Below are positions 1 through 7,735 of a stretch of 11,551 nt of DNA, piece by piece. The DNA is from UMGS902 sp045580835. Its GTDB lineage: Bacteria > Bacillota > Clostridia > Oscillospirales > CAG-272. A program made the translations under genes and the position numbers. Location: assembly GCA_045580835.1 (NCBI GenBank), contig JAZNOM010000040.1, positions 1 through 11,551 on the forward strand. The letters are read 5' to 3'. Position 1 is the first letter of the stretch; every line of letters begins with the position of its first letter. The notes beneath the pieces are model-generated. The model searched no databases. It saw nothing but the letters and a program-made list of their open reading frames with translations, and was not told where the DNA came from.

Positions 1-676
1 GAACATCGCTTGGATTTCCGCTTTCGCCGTTAATTGTTTCGTTAAATTTGTCCATGGTAAAAAGTCCTTCTTTAACAAGTTTCTCAGCGATATTGTCGCC
101 GCCGTCTTTGTTTGCCGCGGTCAATGCGTTGTAGCAGATAACAAATGCATCGCCTCTGGTAAAACTTGTATCGGGAGTTGTGGTTTCAACAAGTCCAACC
201 TTTTTTGCAAGCTCGTAAGGATTGTTCCAAGCAAAGTCGCCCTCACTGTCCTTGTATCCGAGAACACGGAGGATAGCAGTAAGGAATGCATAGTCGCTCA
301 TTGCGCCATTTGCATCAAACTTTGTATCGCTTACACCCTTGGTAATACCGTTAGCGTAAGCATAGCTTACATAAGGCACGCCCCATGCAGGAAGGTCGGT
401 GAAAGGATGCGCGTTTGTCTTTGAGGTTGCCTCTTTTTCCTTGCCAAGGAAGCGAACAACCTGCGTGATAGACTCCGCGCGGGTGAGGCTGCCCTCTGTG
501 TCAAAATTAACGCTACCGTCGCTATTTGTTCCCTTGCCTGCAAGAAGTCCGAGGTCATGCAGTGCTTCTGCCGCCGACTGTCCGGTTACAGTCTTAGCCG
601 CAATCGCCGTAGTCATAACCAAGGCTACAAGAAGCAAAACAATAAAAACCGACAATGTTTTTGTGATTTTTCTCAT
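1..676 (-). CDS. SLH-domain secreted surface protein, N-terminal part (gene runs off left edge)
   Basis: About 225 codons are visible, reading left from an ATG at 676-674 that follows an AAAAGGAGAG ribosome binding site. The stop codon lies outside the window. Residues 1-27 form a signal peptide (positive MRKITK, then a hydrophobic stretch ending TTAIAA). Three S-layer-homology-like repeats follow. One, at about 32-80, contains the LTRAE motif. The second, at about 85-140, contains FTDLPAWGVPYVSYAYANGITKG. The third, at about 147-185, contains FTRGDAF. SLH repeats of this family bind pyruvylated secondary cell-wall polymer, so the protein is probably held on the cell surface. The visible part ends in a polar SGNPSD linker, so the functional domain lies beyond the edge and cannot be named. 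It has its own promoter behind the EF-G terminator and is probably not co-transcribed with that gene. Confidence 0.88.
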   Translation of the reverse strand, partial: MRKITKTLSVFIVLLLVALVMTTAIAAKTVTGQSAAEALHDLGLLAGKGTNSDGSVNFDTEGSLTRAESITQVVRFLGKEKEATSKTNAHPFTDLPAWGVPYVSYAYANGITKGVSDTKFDANGAMSDYAFLTAILRVLGYKDSEGDFAWNNPYELAKKVGLVETTTPDTSFTRGDAFVICYNALTAANKDGGDNIAEKLVKEGLFTMDKFNETINGESGNPSDV

Positions 677-730
677 TTTATTCTCTCCTTTTGTATTGCA
701 AATTGCACAATAATATAAATAATATATTAG

Positions 731-739
731 ATTATATCA
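731..739 (-). promoter_or_regulatory. extended -10 promoter for the SLH gene
   Basis: The minus strand reads TGATATAAT, a TG-extended -10 with a perfect TATAAT, about 55 nt upstream of the SLH start codon. No good -35 is present at 16-18 nt, which fits an extended -10 promoter. The 677-799 stretch is otherwise very AT-rich and holds no gene. Confidence 0.5.
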
Positions 740-799
740 CACATTTGCTTAAAAATCTATAAAAAATAGTAACAAAAACATTGCAAATATCAAAATTTC

Positions 800-826
800 A
801 AGGGCGAGTGCAAAGCACTCGCCCTT
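800..826 (-). terminator. intrinsic terminator of the EF-G-like gene
   Basis: A perfect 12-bp stem (800-811 with 815-826; arm AAGGGCGAGTGC) closes a 3-nt loop just past the stop of the EF-G-like gene. On the minus strand it is followed by a loose, interrupted T run (GAAATTTTGATATTTG), so the U tract is modest but the stem is strong. Confidence 0.8.
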
Positions 827-831
827 TGATT

Positions 832-2901
832 TTATTCTTCGAGATTTGCCTTGTTTTCTGCGATGATAACGTCTGCAACGTTCTGCGGAACTTCCTCATA
901 GCGGACAAATTCCATGTCGTAACGTCCGCGGCCCTGCGTCATCGAGCGAAGCGCGATTGTATACTCAAGCACTTCTGCCTGCGGAACTTCTGCCTCGATA
1001 ATGGTGGAGCCGTGCTTTGATTCATCGGGAGTGATGTTAAGCACTCTGCCGCGGCGCTTGTTGAAGTCACCGAGAATGTCACCAACCATTGAGTCGGGAA
1101 CATAAACCTGCATTGTCATTACGGGTTCCATAAGCACTGGGTTAGCCTGCTTCATACCCTCTTTATATGCAATGGATGCAGCCATCTTGAACGCCATTTC
1201 CGAAGAGTCAACATCGTGATAAGAACCGTCAAAGAGGTTTGCCTTAAGACCTGTCATCGGGAAGCCTGCAAGCACGCCCTTCTTCATAGCCTCTTCAAGA
1301 CCCTTTTGTACTGCGGGATGGAAATTCTTAGGTACGCTGCCGCCTACGGTGCTTTCGGTAAAGATAAGGCCGCCTTCTTCATTAGGCGAGAACTCCATCT
1401 TTACATGGCCGTACTGACCGTGACCGCCGGACTGCTTCTTGTGCTTACCTTCAACAGAAACCTTTTTGCGGATAGCTTCACGGTAAGCAATCTTCTGCTT
1501 TTCAAGCGCAACGGAAACACCGTAACGCGCCTTAAGCTTTGCAACGGTAACGTCAAGGTGAATATCGCCCAGACCGTAAACAAGACGCTGTCTTGTTTCT
1601 GCATTGTTCTCATAACGGAGGCTTAAATCCTCTTCAAGAAGTCTTGCAATACCCTGCGAAATCTTATCTTCATCGCCCTTGGATACGGGAACGACGCCCT
1701 TTGCCATGTAAGGTGTGGGAGATACTACATGAGCGTACTGAACCTTACCGGAGAGGCTAAGTGTATCATTGGTATTTGTATTATTAAGTTTTGCGGTAAC
1801 ACCGATATCTCCGCAGCAAAGTGTGTCAACCTCGGTCTGCTTCTTACCAACAACAGTATAAATCTTTGCAAGCTTTTCTTCGCCGCCGCGCGCATTCTTA
1901 AGAGTCATATCGCGCTTAACGGTACCGTTCATAACCTTGAAGTAAGTCATCTTACCAACAAACGGGTCAGCAACGGTCTTGAATACGAAGAGTGCAGGTT
2001 CGCCATCCTTATCAATAGCAACCTCACCTCCGTCAACATCCTTCTCTGCACCGCGAGCAGTAGGTCTCGGGAACGAGTCTGCAATGATGTCAAGAAGAGG
2101 AGCGATGCCCCATACCTTTGCAGCGGAGCCGCAAATTACGGGAACGATACCGCCATGGATAATGCCCTCATGAATAGCTTCAACCGCTTCTTCGCGCGTG
2201 ATGCTTTCGGGGTCTTCAAAATACTTATCCATGAGCGCGTCGGAAGTACCTGCAATAGACTCAAGAAGCATATCACGGTATTCGTGCGCGGTGCCGATAA
2301 ATTCTGTAGGAATCTTATCGCCCTTAGAGAGATTGCCTGCATCGTCGTATGTATAAACCTTCATATCAATAAGGTTAAGGAAGCCTGCAACCTTGTCTGC
2401 CTCAATCATAGGAATAATGATAGGACAAACCGCAACGCCGTAGCGCTCGCGAAGAGCATTGAATGCCTTTGCAAAACGTGCTTCACCGTCGTCAAATCGG
2501 TTGATAAAGAAGGACTTGGGAATACCCGCTTCGGTAGCATAGTCCCAACCAAGGTCTGTACCTACCTGAACGCCGGTACGGCCGTCAACAACGATAACGG
2601 CTGCATCGGCAACACGTGCCGCCTGCTTTGCCTCGCCGCGGAAACCAAGGTAACCGGGAGCGTCGATAACATTAATCTTTATATCATTGTGCACAAAGTT
2701 GACCATTGCCGCGGAAAGAGTAAAGCCGCGCTTGATTTCTTCTGCATCGTAGTCACATACTGTATTTCCTTCGGTAGGCTTACCGAGTCTGTCAGTGAGT
2801 TTTTTGCGGTAAAGCATAGCCTCGACGAGAGAGGTCTTACCGGTTGATCCATGTCCGAGGAGGACAATATTTCTAATATTCTTGGTGATGTAATCCGCCA
2901 T
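832..2901 (-). CDS. EF-G-like translational GTPase (EF-G paralog)
   Basis: The 689-residue protein is full length for the EF-G family. The start is ATG with AAGGAG nine bases upstream. The GTPase domain shows G1 GHGSTGKT (16-23), the switch-I threonine in KRGFT (61), G3 DAPGY (80-84), G4 NRFD (134-137) and a G5-like CGSA near 259. Domains II to V follow, including the conserved domain IV segment GKHKKQSGGHGQYGHV. Canonical EF-G translocates tRNA-mRNA on the ribosome and has DTPGH and NKMD. Here the catalytic-loop His is Tyr, the G3 Thr is Ala, and the G4 Lys is Arg. This fits the EF-G-like subfamily often present beside a normal fusA. The gene stands alone, not in an rpsL-rpsG-fusA-tuf operon, which supports a paralog. 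Its exact role (translation, recycling or ribosome protection) is not shown by the sequence. Confidence 0.93.
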   Translation of the reverse strand: MADYITKNIRNIVLLGHGSTGKTSLVEAMLYRKKLTDRLGKPTEGNTVCDYDAEEIKRGFTLSAAMVNFVHNDIKINVIDAPGYLGFRGEAKQAARVADAAVIVVDGRTGVQVGTDLGWDYATEAGIPKSFFINRFDDGEARFAKAFNALRERYGVAVCPIIIPMIEADKVAGFLNLIDMKVYTYDDAGNLSKGDKIPTEFIGTAHEYRDMLLESIAGTSDALMDKYFEDPESITREEAVEAIHEGIIHGGIVPVICGSAAKVWGIAPLLDIIADSFPRPTARGAEKDVDGGEVAIDKDGEPALFVFKTVADPFVGKMTYFKVMNGTVKRDMTLKNARGGEEKLAKIYTVVGKKQTEVDTLCCGDIGVTAKLNNTNTNDTLSLSGKVQYAHVVSPTPYMAKGVVPVSKGDEDKISQGIARLLEEDLSLRYENNAETRQRLVYGLGDIHLDVTVAKLKARYGVSVALEKQKIAYREAIRKKVSVEGKHKKQSGGHGQYGHVKMEFSPNEEGGLIFTESTVGGSVPKNFHPAVQKGLEEAMKKGVLAGFPMTGLKANLFDGSYHDVDSSEMAFKMAASIAYKEGMKQANPVLMEPVMTMQVYVPDSMVGDILGDFNKRRGRVLNITPDESKHGSTIIEAEVPQAEVLEYTIALRSMTQGRGRYDMEFVRYEEVPQNVADVIIAENKANLEE

Positions 2902-2936
2902 AGTCTTTTGCTCCTTTTCGGAAATATTATGAAATT

Positions 2937-2965
2937 ATTATACTATATTTTCAAACTTCATGCAA
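2937..2965 (-). promoter_or_regulatory. promoter of the EF-G-like gene
   Basis: The minus strand has a perfect TATAAT (2937-2942), 17 nt from a weak TTGCAT -35 (2960-2965). It sits between the radical SAM terminator and the EF-G start codon, leaving a leader of about 30 nt. Confidence 0.6.
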
Positions 2966-2997
2966 GTAAAAATTTGAACTTTTTGCCGTACAAATGT

Positions 2998-3027
2998 AAA
3001 ATGCACAAATCTAAATTTGTGCATTTT
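2998..3027 (-). terminator. terminator of the radical SAM gene
   Basis: A 13-bp perfect stem (2998-3010 with 3015-3027) has a 4-nt loop. The AT-rich outer part supplies A/T tracts on both strands. It lies 9 nt past the radical SAM stop codon and separates that gene from the EF-G promoter. Confidence 0.8.
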
Positions 3028-3035
3028 CAACAATT

Positions 3036-3995
3036 CTATCTGTATTTCTTTCCTTGCCAAAGATTTTCAGCAAACATCAATTTGTCAATGGTGTTGATTA
3101 CATTTGTTTTTCTAAGGCTCCATAGCGGTGCTAAAAGTTCACTTTGTACTCCGTCACCCGTTATTCTGCCTATAACGGTTTCAGGCGGTAAAAGCGTAAG
3201 TTGATTTGCTACTATCCTTACATAATCGTCAAGCTCAAGCGGTATATATTCGCCGTTTTCATACATTTGTGCAAGGAGAGTACCTTTTATAACGTGAAGC
3301 AGATGTATTTTCACTTCATCGGGGCAAAGCGCCGCTACATCCGCAGCAGTTTGCATCATGTCGCTCTCGGTTTCATTTGGCAAGCCGTCAATAATGTGTA
3401 CGCCTATGCGGATTTTATCGGATGCCGCGCGAAGACGGTTGTAGCCTTCAAGGAACTCGGAGTATGTATGACAACGGTTGATAAGTGCGGCGGTGTTGTC
3501 ATTGGTACTTTGAAGTCCAAGTTCCACCGTCAAAACCGTTTGCTCGGCTATTTCAGAGAGCAAATCAAGTATTTCCTCGGAAATACAGTCGGCGCGTGTT
3601 GCAATATTCATTGCAACAACATTATCAAGTTGCAACGCTTCGGTATACTTCTCACGAAGAAAGTCCACATCGGCATAGGTGTTTGTATGTGCCTGAAAAT
3701 AAGGGATTATTCTATCGACGTTCCATTTTTTCGCAAGTGCTTCCCTGCCTTTTTGGCATTGCTCGGCAATAGAAAGTGTCGGTGCGCCTGCAAAATCGCC
3801 GCTTCCGCGTGATGAACAATATATGCAGCCGCCTTTTCCGCGGCTGCCGTCAATATTGGGACAAGTGCAACCGATGTCCAGCGGAATTTTCAAGCATTTG
3901 CCGCCAAATGTTTTTCGCAAATAATAATCATATGTAAAATACCGCTTGTTAGAGTCGGTATTTTTGTATGGGTTGGTCTGTGTTTGAGTTGGCAT
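3036..3995 (-). CDS. TIGR01212-family radical SAM protein (YhcC-like)
   Basis: I place the start at the ATG at 3995-3993 (319 aa). An in-frame GTG at 4004 sits only 1 nt from the AAAGGA ribosome binding site at 4011-4006, whereas the ATG has a workable 10-nt spacer. The cluster cysteines are C45, C57 and C60 in TCPN...GGCIYC, a C-x11-C-x2-C pattern as in YhcC/TIGR01212 and related Elp3-like radical SAM enzymes. They would hold the [4Fe-4S] cluster that cleaves S-adenosylmethionine. The C-terminus has the family block PLWSLRKTNVINTID and ends in WQGKKY. Length fits the family (about 300-320). The substrate of this family is not established to my knowledge. The gene has its own promoter and terminator. 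Confidence 0.92.
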   Translation of the reverse strand: MPTQTQTNPYKNTDSNKRYFTYDYYLRKTFGGKCLKIPLDIGCTCPNIDGSRGKGGCIYCSSRGSGDFAGAPTLSIAEQCQKGREALAKKWNVDRIIPYFQAHTNTYADVDFLREKYTEALQLDNVVAMNIATRADCISEEILDLLSEIAEQTVLTVELGLQSTNDNTAALINRCHTYSEFLEGYNRLRAASDKIRIGVHIIDGLPNETESDMMQTAADVAALCPDEVKIHLLHVIKGTLLAQMYENGEYIPLELDDYVRIVANQLTLLPPETVIGRITGDGVQSELLAPLWSLRKTNVINTIDKLMFAENLWQGKKYR

Positions 3996-4017
3996 TAAAG
4001 TCACATCCTTTAATTAG

Positions 4018-4046
4018 AGTGTACTATAATTTGCAAAAAAGTGCAA
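4018..4046 (-). promoter_or_regulatory. promoter of the radical SAM gene
   Basis: On the minus strand, TTGCAC (4041-4046) and TACACT (4018-4023) are separated by exactly 17 nt. They lie between the deacetylase stop and the radical SAM ribosome binding site. A small TTGCA/TGCAA inverted repeat overlaps the -35 region. No strong deacetylase terminator is visible here. Confidence 0.55.
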
Positions 4047-4053
4047 CCTTAAT

Positions 4054-4944
4054 TTATATCCCCACTTTATTCATAAATTCTTCGGTTGTCATATTTGGCT
4101 TGCGGTTAAATCTTCCAAGGCGGTAGAGCTGGTCAACCGTACCGTTGATATAATTTATGCGTTCATAGCAGGTCAAAGCCGCCAAAAAGCCAAGTTTTTT
4201 TATCACCGGCAGCGACTCCTCGCTCACAAACCCAAACGGATACGTGAACACTATCGGAGTGAGTCCCGCCTTTTCGGTAAGTGCATTCTGAAGCGAGGTC
4301 AAATCGTTTGTAAGCACCTCGTCATACCGCTCCTTGCTCTCACCGCTTATCTTCATACAGCCGCGTCGCTCACCTATCTCGTGCATTGCACCCGTATGGT
4401 TACCGATTTCAATTCTACCCGAATCTTCAAGCGCTTTTATATCGTCCCACGTAAGATGTGCGTACAAGGGATTCGGGTCATTCTCTTTTACCGCTTTTTC
4501 GGTAAATGCCCTCACCACCGAAACGGTTGCGCACATATCGTATTTCTCTAAAATCGGCAATACCTCTGTAAGATTATTGAGATATCCGTCGTCAAGCGTT
4601 ATTATCACCGGCTTTTCGGGCAGCGGCATTCCCTCGTACACATAGCCAACAAGGTCGGCGACAAAAATCGCGGTATAACCTTTATCATATAGATACTTTA
4701 TATCATTTTCAAATACTCGCGGCGACACACGGTAGTCACTCTGTACACGTTCATTATCGCACACACTGTGATACATAAGTATTGGCACCGCAGGTATTTT
4801 TTCGGAGTTTTTGGGTTCTTCAACGACGGCGGCTACAGGTATTGAATCCGAATAAAAAATATAGAATAAAGCAGATGCAAAAAGTGCAACGGCAATGGCG
4901 CAAATCAAAAGTTTACCTTCAATTTTTTTTGCAATGTAAAACAT
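4054..4944 (-). CDS. membrane-anchored polysaccharide deacetylase (CE4/NodB family)
   Basis: The chosen ATG at 4944-4942 gives 296 aa and has a strong AGAGGTG site 5-6 nt upstream. The longer frame would need a TTG at 4974 with no clear site. Residues 11-31 form an N-terminal membrane anchor, followed by a polar linker and then the NodB domain from about 52. Visible motifs are PILMYHS (54-60), the metal/catalytic TLDDGY (116-121, Asp118 and Asp119), and GNHTGAMH (181-188), where His183 and His188 are the likely metal ligands, then TYPFG. Family members remove N-acetyl groups from peptidoglycan or other extracellular polysaccharides, so it should act outside the membrane. The spacing H-T-x-x-M-H is one residue longer than the textbook HTxxH, a variant I recall from clostridial relatives. 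The substrate is not determined by sequence. Confidence 0.88.
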   Translation of the reverse strand: MFYIAKKIEGKLLICAIAVALFASALFYIFYSDSIPVAAVVEEPKNSEKIPAVPILMYHSVCDNERVQSDYRVSPRVFENDIKYLYDKGYTAIFVADLVGYVYEGMPLPEKPVIITLDDGYLNNLTEVLPILEKYDMCATVSVVRAFTEKAVKENDPNPLYAHLTWDDIKALEDSGRIEIGNHTGAMHEIGERRGCMKISGESKERYDEVLTNDLTSLQNALTEKAGLTPIVFTYPFGFVSEESLPVIKKLGFLAALTCYERINYINGTVDQLYRLGRFNRKPNMTTEEFMNKVGI

Positions 4945-4988
4945 ATCTTCACCTCTTGAAAATAGCATATCCAAGAAGACGATAAATA

Positions 4989-5022
4989 TTGACTTTATTT
5001 GTAAAATAGTTTAATATATAAT
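4989..5022 (+). promoter_or_regulatory. probable luxS-mntP promoter
   Basis: TTGACT (4989-4994) lies 17 nt from TAATAT (5012-5017), and a perfect TATAAT begins at 5017 with a 22-nt spacing. A further TATAAT at 5029 touches the ribosome binding site and is unlikely to be used. No regulator site is recognisable. No convincing promoter was found for the divergent deacetylase in the same gap. Confidence 0.5.
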
Positions 5023-5047
5023 TTATGTTATAATAAGGAGAATAAAA

Positions 5048-5527
5048 ATGGAGAAGATTGCAAGCTTTACCGTAAATCACATTGACCTTTTGACCGGTCT
5101 TTATGTTTCACGCCGCGATAAAATCGGTGCGGAGATAGTGACAACTTTTGATATGCGCGTTACACGCCCAAATCTTGAGCCTGTCATGGATACCCCTGCA
5201 ATTCATGCCATTGAGCATCTTGGTGCAACATTTTTGCGTAACAGCGAAGATTGGAAAGACAAAACAGTTTACTTTGGTCCAATGGGCTGCCGCACGGGAT
5301 TTTACATCATCCTCGCCGGTGAGCTTGAGCCATGCGACGTTTATCAGCTTATACGCGAAATGTGCGAATTTATTTTAAACTATGAAGGCACAATTCCCGG
5401 TGCGAGCGCACGCGATTGCGGCAACTATCTTGACCTTAATCTTGATATGGCAAAGTATTATATAAATAAGTATAAAACCGAAGTTATCGACGATTTCACT
5501 AAAGAAAGACAGGTGTACCCCAAGTGA
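5048..5527 (+). CDS. luxS: S-ribosylhomocysteine lyase LuxS
   Basis: The 159-aa product is the normal LuxS length. LuxS cleaves S-ribosylhomocysteine to homocysteine and 4,5-dihydroxy-2,3-pentanedione, the precursor of autoinducer-2, in the cytosol as part of the activated methyl cycle. The metal-binding HxxEH is H53-A-I-E-H57 and the third ligand is Cys124 in DCGNY. The conserved PMGCRTG block carries Cys81, the expected catalytic cysteine, and the N-terminal NHIDLLTGLYVSRRD is typical. The start is ATG after AAGGAG with a 7-nt spacer. The last 4 nt overlap the start of mntP, so the two are almost certainly one operon. No pfs/mtn (nucleosidase) gene is adjacent in this window. Confidence 0.97.
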   Translation: MEKIASFTVNHIDLLTGLYVSRRDKIGAEIVTTFDMRVTRPNLEPVMDTPAIHAIEHLGATFLRNSEDWKDKTVYFGPMGCRTGFYIILAGELEPCDVYQLIREMCEFILNYEGTIPGASARDCGNYLDLNLDMAKYYINKYKTEVIDDFTKERQVYPK

Positions 5528-6096
5528 TTAACGCTATCGGCAGCGCACTCGTTCTGGCAATAGGACTTGCAATGGACGCTTTTGCGGTTTCTATGTGCAA
5601 AGGGCTTGCTGTAAAAAAACTAAAATGGTCGCACATGATTATTACCGGTCTTTATTTTGGTATATTTCAGGCGGCAATGCCGACTATCGGCTACTTTTTA
5701 GGCACAAGATTTGAAAAATACATCAGCAGCGTTGACCACTGGGTAGCATTTTTTCTTCTCGCTATAATCGGTATCAACATGATTCGCGAGTCCCTTGGAA
5801 AAGACGAGGACGAACACTGTGACTCGTTTTGTTTTTCCGCGATGCTTCCTTTAGCAATTGCAACAAGCATTGATGCTCTCGTTGCGGGCATCGGCTTTAT
5901 CGGCGCCGGCAACCTCAATGTACCGTTTACAATCGTTGCAGTTGGCGTATTTACCTTTGCAACCTCCGCTGTCGGTGTGAAAATCGGCAACGTTTTCGGT
6001 GCACGTTATAAATCAAAAGCAGAGCTTGCAGGCGGTATCGTGCTTTGCGGAATGGGACTAAAGTTCCTTATTGAAGGATTAATGGAAACTATGTAA
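5524..6096 (+). CDS. mntP: MntP-family manganese efflux pump
   Basis: The 190-aa protein is a small integral membrane protein with about six hydrophobic segments and the two related halves typical of MntP (formerly DUF204). The key acidic motifs are AMDAFAVS (Asp18) in the first helix and TSIDALVAG (Asp117) in the fourth. Family members export Mn2+ across the cytoplasmic membrane. The start is GTG, forming GTGA with the luxS stop, with an AGGTG site inside luxS 8 nt upstream; this implies translational coupling. A short, soluble acidic loop (KDEDEHCD, 93-100) separates the halves and contains possible metal-binding residues. No yybP-ykoY-type manganese riboswitch fits in the short leader upstream of luxS. 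A strong terminator follows directly. Confidence 0.93.
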   Translation: MINAIGSALVLAIGLAMDAFAVSMCKGLAVKKLKWSHMIITGLYFGIFQAAMPTIGYFLGTRFEKYISSVDHWVAFFLLAIIGINMIRESLGKDEDEHCDSFCFSAMLPLAIATSIDALVAGIGFIGAGNLNVPFTIVAVGVFTFATSAVGVKIGNVFGARYKSKAELAGGIVLCGMGLKFLIEGLMETM

Positions 6097-6135
6097 AAAA
6101 GATGTTTCGCTTTTAATAAGCGAGACATCTTTTTT
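6095..6135 (+). terminator. rho-independent terminator of luxS-mntP
   Basis: A 12-bp stem (6101-6112 with 6118-6129, one G-T pair) has a TTAAT loop, and is flanked by A6 and followed by T6. It is a textbook intrinsic terminator overlapping the mntP stop codon. Confidence 0.93.
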
Positions 6136-6209
6136 CACAAATTTTTCAAACTTTCGCCATTATGTTTTCAAAAGCAAGCTGTATCATATAAGCAACGGAG
6201 GATTAGCTT

Positions 6210-7700
6210 ATGATTAACAAAGTTTTAGCTTTAGGTTTAAGTGCTTGCATGCTTTTATCAGCGTGCGGAGATGCTCCAAACCAAATTGAGGAAAACACAA
6301 CTTCGGAGACTGTATCGACAACCATCAACAGCGAAAACGAAACATTTATATCTCTTTCCGAAAGCGAGATTACGGTTGACGGCGAAGTGATTTCTGCCGA
6401 TACCGATGAAACCGTTTACATCGCAAACGATATTATCTATTACGAAGCCGGTACCGACGAAGCCTACGGCGAAGGTACAAGCAATGACATGCACACTGCC
6501 GAAGAAGCATCGGAACATCTTGTTATTCACATTTCAAAAGCAGGCGCCTACCGCTTAAGCGGCGCACATCCAAAATGCCAGATTTTCGTTGACCTCGGCG
6601 ATGATGCAAAAAGCGACGAAAACGCTGTTGTAACACTTATACTTGACGGTGTTGACATCACCTGCTCCGTTGCCCCTGCGGTGCTTTTCTACAACGTTTA
6701 TGAGTGCGGCTCAAAGGATGAAGCTGCTGCTACTGCAACAGTTGACACAAGCGCAGCCGGTGCAAACGTTATTATCGCAGACGGCAGCGTAAACAATGTA
6801 AACGGCGCATATGTTGCACGCATATATGAGCCGGGAACTACTGACAAGCTTCACAAATATGACGGCGCGTTTTATTCAAAAAGCAGCATGAATATTTACG
6901 GCGGCGAAAAAGGTGACGGCGTGCTTCACATCAATGCAACAAACGAAGGCCTTGACAGCGAAATGCACCTGACAGTAAACGGCGGCAACATCACAATTAC
7001 CTCGCAAAACGACGGTATTAATACAAACGAAGACAACATTTCCGTTACGACAATTAACGGCGGCAATCTCACTATCAACGCAGGACTCGGCGACGAGGGG
7101 GACGGCATCGACTCTAACGGATTTATCGTTATAAACGGCGGAACGGTTCTCACTTCCTCATGCGACAAGGGCCCCGACGGCGGTATCGACGCCGACCGTG
7201 ACATTATTATAAACGGCGGCGCGGTTATGGCATGCGGCAATCAAAACGGCGCGGTTTCTCCGTCATCAAAGCAGCAGTTCATGCAGATTATGCTGACTAA
7301 AACAATCGGTGCAGGCAAAGAAGTAAAGGTGCTTGACGGCGAAAAATTTTTGCTTGAATTTACCGCTATAAAGCCACTGACCTCCCTTGTATTGAGTTCG
7401 CCGGAATTTGAAGGAGGACACACCTACAAAATCACCGCAAACGGCGAAGAGGTTACATTTTCTATGACTTCAGGCTTTACCCCGGGAAACATGGGCGGCA
7501 CACACCCCGGAGAATTTGGCGAAAGATTTGAAATACCATCTGTTCCCGAGGGGCTTGATAAATGGTTAAGCGAAACCGAAATGCCCGATGACATTCGCGC
7601 ATGGATAGAAGCTATGCGCGATGCAAACAACCGTATCGGTATGCAAGGAGGCAAGCATCACATGCAGCCATTCGACGGCAAAATTCCCCCAAATGCATAA
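6210..7700 (+). CDS. carbohydrate-binding lipoprotein with DUF4353/Cthe_2159-like beta-helix
   Basis: The 496-aa protein starts at an ATG behind GGAGG. It has a lipoprotein signal: hydrophobic residues 5-17, then lipobox L-S-A-C with Cys19, followed by a low-complexity acidic/Thr linker. Residues from about 55 resemble the DUF4353 family, whose member Cthe_2159 from Clostridium thermocellum is a calcium-containing beta-helix that binds cellulose and pectic polymer. Supporting features are short repeating rungs (VNGGNITITS, INGGNLTINA, INGGTVLTSS) and acidic turns such as DGIDSNG and DGGIDADRD between about 225 and 340. The C-terminus has a Gly/Met/His-rich stretch (PGNMGGTHPGEFGERF and GKHHMQ). 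It probably sits on the outer face of the membrane and holds or senses plant or microbial glycans. No catalytic site can be assigned. No convincing promoter was found in 6136-6209. Confidence 0.85.
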   Translation: MINKVLALGLSACMLLSACGDAPNQIEENTTSETVSTTINSENETFISLSESEITVDGEVISADTDETVYIANDIIYYEAGTDEAYGEGTSNDMHTAEEASEHLVIHISKAGAYRLSGAHPKCQIFVDLGDDAKSDENAVVTLILDGVDITCSVAPAVLFYNVYECGSKDEAAATATVDTSAAGANVIIADGSVNNVNGAYVARIYEPGTTDKLHKYDGAFYSKSSMNIYGGEKGDGVLHINATNEGLDSEMHLTVNGGNITITSQNDGINTNEDNISVTTINGGNLTINAGLGDEGDGIDSNGFIVINGGTVLTSSCDKGPDGGIDADRDIIINGGAVMACGNQNGAVSPSSKQQFMQIMLTKTIGAGKEVKVLDGEKFLLEFTAIKPLTSLVLSSPEFEGGHTYKITANGEEVTFSMTSGFTPGNMGGTHPGEFGERFEIPSVPEGLDKWLSETEMPDDIRAWIEAMRDANNRIGMQGGKHHMQPFDGKIPPNA

Positions 7701-7703
7701 ATA

Positions 7704-7731
7704 AAAGGCAGATGCTATAGCATCTGCCTTT
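7704..7731. terminator. bidirectional terminator between convergent genes
   Basis: The 28 bp form a perfect palindrome (arm AAAGGCAGATGCTA). T-rich bases follow on both strands (CGTTTTAAA to the right; TATTTATG reading left). It lies 4 nt after the lipoprotein stop and 5 nt from the TPM gene stop, so it can end transcription of both. Confidence 0.9.
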
Positions 7732-7735
7732 CGTT

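Noticed and set aside
1729..2847. Long open frame (372 codons) on the plus strand opposite the EF-G-like gene
   Set aside because: It is fully antisense to a clear full-length EF-G family gene, with no ribosome binding site or recognisable family. It is an artefact of codon bias on the other strand.
3036..4004. GTG at 4004 as the start of the radical SAM gene
   Set aside because: It lies only 1 nt from the AAAGGA site. The ATG at 3995 has a workable 10-nt spacing and the family begins later anyway.
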